From NCBI GenBank assembly GCA_003456765.1, contig DMOT01000032.1, forward strand, positions 1 through 10,860: a DNA stretch of 10,860 nucleotides, written 5' to 3'. Positions 1-6,448 of this stretch are shown one piece after another. Below the pieces are notes generated by a model. That model was not told the DNA's origin. It saw only the letters and a program-made list of their open reading frames with translations, and did not search any database. Each line of letters begins with the position of its first letter. Position 1 is the stretch's first letter. The position numbers and the translations under genes were made by a program. Source of the stretch: Bacillota bacterium (GTDB lineage Bacteria; Bacillota; DTU025).

Positions 1-69
1 ATGTAAGCGTGCCTTTGGGTAGATTCTATTCAATGGAGGGATTAGCACGGTTTTGAGCGGGGGTGTGTT

Positions 70-492
70 ATGGAGGTTACATGCGTTCTCATAAAACCGG
101 ATGGAATCATGAGGGGCCTTGTCGGCGAGTTAGTTTCCAGGTTCGAGCGCAAAGGCTGTCGGATTGTTTCGGCGACAACATTGCTAATGACCGAAGAGCT
201 TCTGCGAGAGCATTATGCGCACCTTGTAGGGAAGCCTTTCTTCGATGAACTGGCAGACTACATGATGTCCGGTCCTGTGATTGCATTGGCGCTCGAAGCG
301 CCAAACGCTGTAGAAGCAGTCAGGCAGATGATAGGCGCAACTGACCCGATGAGGGCGGACCGAGGAACCATACGTGGCGATCTTGCGACATCAGTCAACA
401 GGAATCTTGTTCATGCTTCAGATAGTCCGGAGGCTGCCGCCACAGAGATTGCGCGTTTCTTCCCGGCGATTGCGCTGCGCAATATGAAATGA
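70..492 (+). CDS. ndk: Nucleoside diphosphate kinase
   Basis: Transfers the gamma-phosphate of a nucleoside triphosphate to a nucleoside diphosphate through a phosphohistidine intermediate, balancing cytosolic NTP and dNTP pools. The 140-residue product has the usual bacterial length. Visible family marks are the N-terminal beta strand with the KPDG motif (K9-G12), the GTIRGD segment (residues 99-104) and the active-site histidine H115 in the NLVHASDS context. The ATG at 70 is chosen because the KPDG motif then sits at its normal distance from the N-terminus; the upstream purine stretch GGGGGTG (59-65) is a modest ribosome binding site 4 nt away. The next gene starts 9 nt after the stop, so the two are probably co-transcribed. 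I see no convincing promoter in the 69 bases before it. The identification is firm. Confidence 0.97.
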   Translation: MEVTCVLIKPDGIMRGLVGELVSRFERKGCRIVSATTLLMTEELLREHYAHLVGKPFFDELADYMMSGPVIALALEAPNAVEAVRQMIGATDPMRADRGTIRGDLATSVNRNLVHASDSPEAAATEIARFFPAIALRNMK

Positions 493-501
493 GGGTTTCA
501 G

Positions 502-1554
502 ATGGTTGATCGCATTGCAAAAACACAGTATGCATCGGAGCTCAGGCCCGGCGTCGTTGTGAACACGGTCTTTCTTTGTGCTGATGTCAGGGTGAGAACG
601 ACGAAATCAGGATCACAGTTCGCGGATGTGCGCCTTGTAGATAGAACTGGCGAGATTAGTCTGAAGCTTTGGAATTACTCTTCGGATGCGGTGAGAGGGC
701 TTGAACCTGGCGCATTCGTGAGGGTGAGGAATGTGTCTGTTACGGAGTTCAACGGTGCTTTACAGTTGTCATGTGAAACAGCGCAGTTCGGAGGGGCGCT
801 TACGCTCTGCGAACCGTCAGAGTGCAATCTGGCCGAATATGTTCCTTCGACGGTGCGCAATGTAGATGAGATGCTAAAGGAGATCGATGATGCTATTGCA
901 AGCATCAAGACTAAGTCCGTAAAGTGCTTGCTTGAATCCTTTTTCGGCGCACCTGAGTTCAGGACCAGGTTCATGGAGTGGCCTGCGGCAGTAAGGCATC
1001 ATCATGCGTATTCCGGAGGGCTGCTTGAGCACACTGCCGGGGTTTTGAGGATTTGCCTGTGTGCGGCCGACCAGTATGAGTTTGTCGATCGTGATATTCT
1101 GATTGCTGGAGCTTTGCTTCATGATGTAGGCAAGCTGCAAAGCTACGATTATGACAGAACGCAAGGGGCTGCTAGCATGTCTCTGCCTGGCGTGATGACT
1201 GACCACATTGTCATCGGCGTTGAGGTCGCAAACAGGCGCATAGCGGACCTTGTAAACGGATGCGAAAGAAGGAGCTCATGTGCCGGGCCTTGCTGGACTG
1301 AGAAGGCTACTCTCCACATGACGCACCTTATTACAAGCCACCACGGCAATCTTGAGTGGGGGTCGCCGGTCCAACCAGCTACTATCGAAGCATGTATTCT
1401 TCACCACGCTGACAACATGGATGCCCAGGTGAATAAGTACGAACGTGCTATCAGAGACATGCTTGGAACAGGCGATGGACAGTACCGCTATTCGGAACAT
1501 GTTGGCAAGATGGTGTGGGTGCCACCGGGTTCGTTCGATGAACACAAGCGATAG
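502..1554 (+). CDS. YhaM-like OB-fold/HD-domain 3'-5' exoribonuclease
   Basis: The 350-residue cytosolic protein has an N-terminal OB-fold nucleic-acid-binding region (about residues 14-100) followed by a metal-dependent HD domain (about 165-330). The HD ligands are visible as H177 in GGLLEHT, H207-D208 in LLHDVGK, H280-H281 in SHHG, and H301/D304 in LHHADNMDA. The SHHG-LEWGSP and HxADNMDA segments are typical of the YhaM/CbF1 family, which degrades RNA and single-stranded DNA from the 3' end. At about 350 residues it is longer than the usual roughly 315. Part of the excess is a cysteine-containing stretch, C254-x5-C260-x3-C264, between the second and third HD motifs, which I do not recognise from typical family members. 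A GAGGG site (491-495, at the ndk stop) lies 6 nt before the ATG. Family assignment is confident; the exact substrate is inferred. Confidence 0.9.
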   Translation: MVDRIAKTQYASELRPGVVVNTVFLCADVRVRTTKSGSQFADVRLVDRTGEISLKLWNYSSDAVRGLEPGAFVRVRNVSVTEFNGALQLSCETAQFGGALTLCEPSECNLAEYVPSTVRNVDEMLKEIDDAIASIKTKSVKCLLESFFGAPEFRTRFMEWPAAVRHHHAYSGGLLEHTAGVLRICLCAADQYEFVDRDILIAGALLHDVGKLQSYDYDRTQGAASMSLPGVMTDHIVIGVEVANRRIADLVNGCERRSSCAGPCWTEKATLHMTHLITSHHGNLEWGSPVQPATIEACILHHADNMDAQVNKYERAIRDMLGTGDGQYRYSEHVGKMVWVPPGSFDEHKR

Positions 1555-1564
1555 TGTCAGTTGG

Positions 1565-1600
1565 GGCCAGGGCTCTCCCGTTAGTGAGGGCCCTGGTCTG
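1565..1600 (+). terminator. Hairpin terminator after the ndk-HD pair
   Basis: Bases 1567-1577 pair with 1586-1596 in an 11-bp stem containing one G-U pair, with an 8-nt loop, starting 12 nt after the HD gene stop. The tract after the stem (tctgtgtac) is only moderately T-rich, so termination efficiency is uncertain, but the position fits the end of this two-gene unit. Confidence 0.7.
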
Positions 1601-1797
1601 TGTACAGGGTTTGCGGGTGCGCGAGATGTGACCTGCGGTTTGCCTGTCCACTCAATTGCAGCAGAGGCCGCATTCTCAGGTAAGAACTGTATGCCTGGAA
1701 ATGCGTCCGGCACGAAACTCCCGAAGTGTTCTAGCGTCTCATAAAGTGTGGAAAGATGCTCCCGATTCTGAGGAGCGTTACATTGAGGTGATTGAGA

Positions 1798-2325
1798 ATG
1801 TCCAGTATGCGCCGGCGTGTTATCTGGTATTCGGTGGTTCTCCTGGCGGTGTCGATGCTAGTGATTGGCCATGGCTGGTCTGTTCTGGCGCAGCCGGCCA
1901 CTCTTATTGGATCAAAGGCGCCTGAGGTGAGAACAGTAGGGGTCAAGAACGAAAGCATCCAAGTGCCTGCACGTGGCAGTGTGACTGTAGTAGTCTTCTG
2001 GAACAGCAAGTACCGGTTGTCTCTAGATGCTCTTGCAGGTGTTCAGAGGGTGTGGGAGGCGTACCGCGAAAGAGGGGTCGAATGTGTTGGTTTCAATGAT
2101 ATGGAAGAAGCCGATAGAGCGGTGAGGCAACTGGCGGAGCAGATGAACCTGGGCTTTCCGCTTGTGAGCGGGCGTGCGGCGTCCTCAGCTGCGGTAGCCT
2201 ACAAGCTCCGCGGAGTTCCGGCTGTGTTTGTCATTGACAGGTCAGGGGTCATCATCCATGTCAGGGAGGGTTGGGATAGGAATACGGAGCCTGATCTTAA
2301 GGATAGAATATCAGCTATCCTCTGA
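1798..2325 (+). CDS. Exported thioredoxin-fold (TlpA/ResA-like) protein lacking CxxC
   Basis: The 175-residue protein has a basic N-terminus and a hydrophobic segment (about residues 8-28) with a plausible signal peptidase site after VLA (A31), so it should be exported or membrane-anchored. The mature part follows the TlpA/ResA/AhpC-TSA plan: an IGSKAPEV entry motif (38-45), a central strand VTVVVFW (62-68), and the cis-proline segment GVPAVFVIDRSG (139-150). Where the family has W-C-x-x-C, this protein has K71-Y72-R73-L74-S75, so both redox cysteines are missing; the only cysteine is C96. It therefore cannot do ordinary dithiol-disulfide exchange, and its role is unknown. The ATG at 1798 is preferred over the in-frame TTG at 1792 because GAGGTG (1785-1790) is 7 nt from the ATG but only 1 nt from the TTG. 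The 190 bases before it hold no promoter I would defend. Confidence 0.8.
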   Translation: MSSMRRRVIWYSVVLLAVSMLVIGHGWSVLAQPATLIGSKAPEVRTVGVKNESIQVPARGSVTVVVFWNSKYRLSLDALAGVQRVWEAYRERGVECVGFNDMEEADRAVRQLAEQMNLGFPLVSGRAASSAAVAYKLRGVPAVFVIDRSGVIIHVREGWDRNTEPDLKDRISAIL

Positions 2326-2344
2326 TGGACATGGAATACCTGCT

Positions 2345-2717
2345 GCTGCAATGGGCCTTGCACTCCCCGGCCTTCAGGCATGGGGCGTGTCAGACTCATC
2401 AACTTTGCCGGCACTATGCTGATGATGCGCGACTCGATGCTTGAGACTGTCGAGGAGGAGTGTGTAATGGCAAGGGATTTCCAGATACTGTGGTGCATGA
2501 TAGGCACCCTGCCCGGAATGCTCTTCTTCCTACAGTGACCAGCCTTGTGCTTTCCCTGGCAAACGACTATCGCTTTGCCACGGGTGCATTGGTGTTTACG
2601 GATGTCTTCCTCTTAATAGCCCATTTCTTTGTCGACATGCTTCATGTCGCCTCGGATCCCCGGATTTTCTATATCTATGGCGTTGTCTATGGCGGAGAGC
2701 CGGTGGCTGAACGGTAG
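2345..2717 (+). pseudogene. Decayed DppB-type ABC permease (C-terminal part)
   Basis: This is a fragment of a peptide-type ABC transporter permease. One frame reads LMMRDSMLETVEEECVMAR, matching the region just before the EAA loop of DppB proteins (compare ARNTMIEALGQDYIITARA in the intact permease at 8241). Near base 2470 the match shifts frame and continues as KGFPDTVVHD, then RNALLPTVTSLVLSL, GALVFTDVF, and LIAHFFVDML ending in a DPRI motif and a stop at 2715-2717. A segment of about 25 codons normally found between the ESIFSW-like and LIALAVV-like parts is missing. The first two-thirds of the gene is absent: the preceding exported-protein gene ends at 2325. The frameshift plus deletion make it a clear pseudogene; its exact left edge is uncertain, as an earlier frame around 2350 (GLALPGL) looks like part of the preceding segment. 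Confidence 0.75.
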
Positions 2718-2846
2718 GCAACTTGCGACGATTAGACAATAAGCCCGGACATGCGCGCAGGGGTCAGGCATGGAGCCGATGGTGTATGCATGAGCCATAA
2801 GCAAGCCGTTATGAAAAATCAGGCGGATAAGAAACATGTGCTTCCT

Positions 2847-3407
2847 TGCACAGCACTAGGCCATCTTCAGGGCAAGCTGCATCGCCATCGCCACCTGTTT
2901 GACGTTGTTTGCCTCGGGGTTCTTGGAATGATGTGCCGCTATGTTCAGCACTGGCCGCGAGTTTCTGCTCGGTGTGCTCCTAGCTGTAATCAGCGTAGTT
3001 GTCGAGACACTTGTTGGCATCACAGACATTCTCAGAGCCAAGGGATTTCAGGTCAACGTGAGGCCTTACATTGATGCGGCAACGGTTGCAGACGGAGATG
3101 ACTTGCACGTCATATGCTCACGCATCATACCTAACGTTCTCCCGCTTTCCTTCCTATATATGATGTTCAACGTTACAACAGCAATCTTAATCGAAGCTAC
3201 TTTGTCACTCTTCGGAGTTCTGAATATCGACATGAGCCGGGAGATGATGATACACACAGCTGAGACTGTGGGACATCGGTTCGGCTATGGAAGGTACTGT
3301 GGTCGTGGCTTCCATTGGGATTGGCAATCATACTCTATTGCGCCGCATTCTACATTGTGGGAAGAGATCTCGATGAAGTTGCGAGTCTCCGGCTTGGAAA
3401 GAGGTGA
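2847..3407 (+). pseudogene. Decayed DppC-type ABC permease
   Basis: Remnant of the second permease subunit. The frame beginning near 2850 has in-frame stops but a hydrophobic run (AIFRASCIAIATCLTLFA) resembling the first membrane segment, though this part is tentative. From 2941 the reading includes LLGVLLAVISVVVETLVGI (second membrane segment), then, after an apparent deletion, VRPYIDAATVADGDDL, the EAA-loop region, and IIPNVLPLSFLYMMFNVTTA followed by ILIEATLSLFG. Near base 3290 the match shifts frame and finishes as WLPLGLAIILYCAAFYIVG and RDLDEVASLRLGKR with a stop at 3405-3407, the normal end of a DppC protein. The conserved glycine of the EAA loop is replaced. The 2718-2846 stretch before it holds nothing I can identify. 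The long open frame 2941-3642 crosses this remnant and the next one and is not a real single gene. Confidence 0.75.
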
Positions 3408-3414
3408 GCGGAGA

Positions 3415-3630
3415 ATGGATGCTCTTCTGAGGATTGAGGATTCTACGTATGCTCTGGGGCAGAAAAGACGTAGCCTGTGTGCAAGGTGGTCGGGAATTCG
3501 TATCTTCCGGAGTGCTGTGCCTGTTGGCAGTGGCAGGGTGAGCCACCTGCGTTCTCTGCATTGGTCATGCTGGTTCCCCGATGTGGCAAGCTTGGCCACC
3601 CTGGAAAACACGGAAGCCAACAAGAGGAAT
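3415..3630 (+). pseudogene. Decayed DppD-type ABC ATPase, N-terminal fragment
   Basis: Just 7 nt after the DppC remnant stop, an ATG preceded by GAGGTGAGCGG opens with MDALLRIEDSTYA, the normal start of a peptide-transporter ATPase. The match then moves to another frame, reading DVACVQGGREFVSSG and VLCLLAVAG, which corresponds to the 'AVDGVSFxVxxGEVLGLVGESG' strand leading into the Walker A loop. The Walker A itself survives only as a possible degraded GSGRVSHL in a different frame (about 3525-3550), followed by an ALVML-like helix. Walker B, the signature motif and the rest are absent. The spacing is that of an intact dppC-dppD junction, which supports the view that 2345-3630 is one dead operon. 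The right edge is approximate. Confidence 0.6.
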
Positions 3631-3669
3631 AATGACTGTTGAACCAGCCGAAAACGGAAGACAAAGCAA

Positions 3670-3699
3670 TTGGCATTGAGTATTGATGGGCCCTAAAAT
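3670..3699 (+). promoter_or_regulatory. Candidate sigma-70-type promoter for the first binding protein
   Basis: TTGGCA (3670-3675) and TAAAAT (3694-3699) are each one base from the consensus, separated by 18 nt. Transcription would start near 3706, leaving a leader of about 210 nt before the ATG at 3916. Assigned by motif match only. Confidence 0.5.
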
Positions 3700-3712
3700 G
3701 CAAATCGAAGAA

Positions 3713-3770
3713 GGAATTCTTGGAGTTGGTGTCGAATGCAAGTTTTGGACATAACCCAAGCTGCTGAAAA
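3713..3770 (+). promoter_or_regulatory. Conserved leader element, first copy
   Basis: Bases 3713-3752 align without gaps to 6254-6293 upstream of the second binding-protein gene, with 27 of 40 positions identical by my count. The match includes an identical GGAATTCT block and a shared GTG-x-CGAAT block. A GCTGCTG block follows in both (3760-3766 and 6313-6319). The element sits about 200 nt before each start codon. It may be only the relic of gene duplication or may be a shared regulatory element; I recognise no riboswitch class. The rest of 3771-3899 shows nothing further. Confidence 0.45.
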
Positions 3771-3915
3771 GATTTACGGTATTATGTTTTGGCAATCGTT
3801 GCGACGTGTAAGAGAGGAGGGGTTGACGGCCGATTCTCGTTAGTGATCCATTGCGGCGTGGTGATAGTCAAGGACTGACTAGCAGGATCAAAGATTTTTA
3901 GGAGGTACATGCTCA

Positions 3916-5616
3916 ATGCCGAAAAAGGTACGCTTGCCGATTGTGTTATTGTTGGCATTCGCGCTCGCTATTGGCCTTGCTGGTGCGCCTGGTGTAGCCA
4001 AGGTGGCCTACGAGCCGTGGGGTCCCCACGTTGATGAGGTTATTATGCCGATCATCAAGGAGGCCGAGGCACGAAGAATCGCGTTTGAGCGCGGTGAAAG
4101 TGTCGTTTGGGGTGGCCTAACTCGGCCCGAGGATATCGACAGAGCAAAGATCCTCAGCGACACTGAACTCACAATGACGCTTGGCTTCCATATGTTCTAC
4201 TTGTGCTTCAACATGAGGGAGGAGCCATTAGCCGACCAGGCGATCCGTCAGGCCGTTGCGCACTGCACCGACCGTGACAACATCATTCGCATGATTTTCA
4301 AGGGTTATATGCTCCCGATGACGAGTTTCATTCCTCAGGTATCGCCTTTCTACAAGGCTGACGTGCCTGTATATCAGTTCAGCCACGCAAAGGCGGCCGA
4401 GGTTCTCGACAAGGCTGGGTATACGCTCGGTGCTGACGGGATAAGGATCGACCCCAAGACGGGCAAACCTCTGCGCAAGATGACAATCTTCACACCCACG
4501 TACGAGGTTGCCCCAACCTCCGCCGAGCTTGGCAAGATGATCGCTGATTCATGCCGGAAGGTTGGGCTTCCAATTGATCCTGAGCCGATGGACTTCCCGG
4601 TCATGCTCGATAAGCTTGACATTAGTGAGTTCGACATGTACTGCTTGGCCTGGAACCTCAGCAGGAACCCGACGAGCCTGTACAGCTTCTTCCACACGTC
4701 ACAGGACGTCGAGGCTGGCTACAACAGGCCTGGAATCCGTAACCCTGAACTGGATAAGTATCTCGAGGCTCTGAACTGGGCTCCCGATCTTGATACCGCC
4801 AAAAAGGCATCAGACGCTGCTCAGTTGATCCTTGCCAGAGAGATGCCGTACGTGCCGCTCTATTCGAGGCCTTTCATTGATGCATTCAGGACTGACCTGT
4901 GCACGGGCTATGTCCCGATGAAGGGCTACGGCGCGGCCAGCTACAACAACATGTGGACGGTACTGAACATCCGCCGTGTTGACCGGCGCGGCAATCCCCT
5001 CGAAGGCGGCACCATCAGGTGGGCGCTAGATGAGGAGCCTAAGAACCTGAACCCGTGCGTTGCGTCAAGCGCTTACGAGTGGGAGGTTCTCTCGAGGCTG
5101 TATGACGGCCTGCAGCAGATGCATCCTGATACTCTTGAAGATATGCCGTGGATGGCCTACAAGTGGGATGTCGGCACATGGGAGCCTGAGCCCGGCAAGA
5201 AGGCCACTACTGTGACCTGGTACATTAACAAGGGCATCAAGTGGTCCGACGGCATGCCGTTCACAGCCGAGGATATCAAGTTCACCATGGACTACCTCAA
5301 GGAGCACCAGGTGCCGAGGTACAAGCCTACCACTGACGAGGTGACAAAGGTTGAGCTGATCGACAGGTACACTGTGAAGATCTACTACCGGGAGATCAGT
5401 TACTGGAACCTGTACCGTGTCGCTAGCTTCCTGCCCAAGCACATCTGGCAGGATGTTAAGGACTGGAAGGGCTTCGAGCCTTGGCTGGAGCCTCACCCAA
5501 GGATCAAGGGCTTCACCAAGCTCGTTGGTCATGGTCCGTACATTCTCAAGGAGTACGTGCCTGGCGAGTATGTAAGGCTTGTAAAGAACCCGAACTACTG
5601 GAAACTCACGCCGTAA
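3916..5616 (+). CDS. Circularly permuted SBP_bac_5 solute-binding protein, copy 1
   Basis: Exported receptor of a DppA/OppA-type ABC importer, 566 residues. Residues 1-28 form a signal peptide (MPKK, hydrophobic core, likely cut near PGVA) without a lipobox cysteine. The order of the mature domains is inverted relative to the family. Residues 36-62 (GPHVDEVIM, EARRIAFERGE) normally follow the NPNYW motif. Residues 90-345 are the usual second half: FYLCFNMREEPLADQ, IRQAVAHCTDRDNI, AAEVLDKAGY, EFDMYCLAW, REMPYVPLYSRP. A linker (346-362) leads into the usual mature N-terminus EGGTIRWALDEEPKNLNP (363-380), then IKWSDGMPFTAEDIKFTM (441-458), VGHGPYILKEY (537-547) and NPNYW (558-562), after which the protein stops. 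AGGAGGT (3900-3906) lies 9 nt before the ATG. The substrate is unknown. A near-identical paralogue follows downstream. Family is certain; permutation is read directly from motif order. Confidence 0.93.
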   Translation: MPKKVRLPIVLLLAFALAIGLAGAPGVAKVAYEPWGPHVDEVIMPIIKEAEARRIAFERGESVVWGGLTRPEDIDRAKILSDTELTMTLGFHMFYLCFNMREEPLADQAIRQAVAHCTDRDNIIRMIFKGYMLPMTSFIPQVSPFYKADVPVYQFSHAKAAEVLDKAGYTLGADGIRIDPKTGKPLRKMTIFTPTYEVAPTSAELGKMIADSCRKVGLPIDPEPMDFPVMLDKLDISEFDMYCLAWNLSRNPTSLYSFFHTSQDVEAGYNRPGIRNPELDKYLEALNWAPDLDTAKKASDAAQLILAREMPYVPLYSRPFIDAFRTDLCTGYVPMKGYGAASYNNMWTVLNIRRVDRRGNPLEGGTIRWALDEEPKNLNPCVASSAYEWEVLSRLYDGLQQMHPDTLEDMPWMAYKWDVGTWEPEPGKKATTVTWYINKGIKWSDGMPFTAEDIKFTMDYLKEHQVPRYKPTTDEVTKVELIDRYTVKIYYREISYWNLYRVASFLPKHIWQDVKDWKGFEPWLEPHPRIKGFTKLVGHGPYILKEYVPGEYVRLVKNPNYWKLTP

Positions 5617-5636
5617 GGCGCTAGGGTTGTTTAGGA

Positions 5637-5675
5637 TGCCGCCCAGGGCCTGGGCCCCGGGCGGCACTTCCTTTG
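5637..5675 (+). terminator. Hairpin terminator after the first binding protein
   Basis: Bases 5637-5644 pair perfectly with 5659-5666, extended past one mismatch by further G-C pairs, and are followed by cttccttt. The stem begins 20 nt after the stop codon. It should separate the first binding-protein gene from the rest of the locus, and it also marks the insertion point of the intron that starts directly afterwards. Confidence 0.75.
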
Positions 5676-6091
5676 GTGCGCGCGGCATGATTGTTGTCTC
5701 TAGGGTGAGAGTCTCTGATGGTGAGGGCAGCAGTAGCCGTATCTTGAGTCAAGGCTGTCTGCCGCGAGGCGGAATATGAAGGAATCTGGCGGCAGACCTC
5801 CGGCCCGATGAAGGGAGACTCCATGCGAGGCCAGGGACGGTTGGATGAGCTTCCCTACAAGCGCTGACGCCGCTGTTTGACCCCACGTTCTCCAAGCAGA
5901 GCCAGGGCTTCAGGCCTGGCAAGAGAGCGCACCCGGCGGTTGAGGCCGCCCGGGGTTACCTCGAAGAAGGTGCGTAGTCGTGGTGGACCCGGAGTCATGG
6001 AAGGCGGCGTGTATGAGAAAAGCACGAAAGGCACGCCAGGCACGTACGGTTGTGTGGGAAAGAGGGCGGGCGAACCACTACCCTATTCGAT
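5676..6091 (+). mobile_element. ORF-less group IIC-like intron (probably decaying)
   Basis: The 5' end reads GTGCGCGCGGCATG and is followed by the domain I signature: CTAGGGTGAGAGTCTC, GGTGAGGGCAG, CTGCCGCGAGGCGGAAT, ATGAAGGAA, and AACCTCCGGTC-like and GGATGAGCTT-like blocks. These match the general course of compact class C introns such as that of Oceanobacillus iheyensis. The 3' end has CACGTACGGTTGTGTG (domain V right strand, about 6041-6056) and ends CCCTATTCGAT, the usual branch-point arm and 3' end. The total of about 416 nt is what a class C ribozyme measures without its reverse transcriptase, and no maturase frame exists inside. The left strand of domain V and the domain VI stem pair imperfectly, suggesting loss of activity. 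It lies straight after a terminator hairpin, the known target preference of class C introns. Boundaries are inferred from end motifs. Confidence 0.8.
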
Positions 6092-6146
6092 GCTCGACAG
6101 GAACCGATCCTAAGTTGGGCTGTGCTCTGCTTATGGCGGCTGAAGC

Positions 6147-6175
6147 TTGAAGGACTTTCGGTTCGAGTCTAGAAT
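6147..6175 (+). promoter_or_regulatory. Candidate sigma-70-type promoter for the second binding protein
   Basis: TTGAAG (6147-6152) and TAGAAT (6170-6175) are spaced by 17 nt; the -10 box is one base from consensus and the -35 keeps TTGA. It would start transcription near 6182, giving a leader of about 265 nt. Motif match only. Confidence 0.5.
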
Positions 6176-6253
6176 AGTGATTAGTTAATACGGAGAACGC
6201 AGTTTGTTGCTGTGGCCTTCAAGTTTTGGCCGAAGCACACTCCGAAGGTAGGA

Positions 6254-6319
6254 GGAATTCTGGTATGCAGTGACGAATCAACCTTCTGGGCATGGCGATG
6301 GGCTAAACAGTTGCTGCTG
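6254..6319 (+). promoter_or_regulatory. Conserved leader element, second copy
   Basis: Counterpart of the element at 3713-3770: 27 of 40 aligned bases agree over 6254-6293, followed by a GCTGCTG block at 6313-6319. It lies 195 nt before the start codon, against 203 nt in the first copy. The remaining leader (6320-6431) shows no further structure I can name. Between the intron end (6092) and this element I see only the candidate promoter and a short inverted repeat of GGCC around 6213-6230. Confidence 0.45.
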
Positions 6320-6448
6320 TAAAGTTGTGTTCTCTAGGTTACAGGGATTGCTGGGACGTCGATTCAACTCACATGACTCATATGTCGCATCGTGACGAGA
6401 ACTGATAACCCATTCAATCAAACTAACATTCGAGGAGGTACGTAGTTA

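Noticed and set aside
63..248. A 61-residue open frame overlapping ndk
   Set aside because: It is an out-of-frame shadow of the ndk gene with no motif of its own.
1792..1797. TTG start two codons upstream for the thioredoxin-fold protein
   Set aside because: Only 1 nt separates it from the GAGGTG site, whereas the ATG at 1798 has normal spacing.
2941..3642. A single 233-residue gene
   Set aside because: Its reading follows a DppC-type permease only in part, leaves that match near 3290, and reaches the start of a different protein (MDALLRIED) in the same frame; it is a chance fusion of two remnants.
5065..5688. Long minus-strand open frame in the first receptor gene, and its counterpart at 7667-8263
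   Set aside because: They mirror the homologous sense genes; the sense frame carries family motifs and the antisense products contain none I recognise.
5877..6113. A 78-residue arginine- and glycine-rich protein
   Set aside because: It lies inside the group II intron RNA structure, lacks a ribosome binding site, and resembles spurious frames often called on intron sequence.
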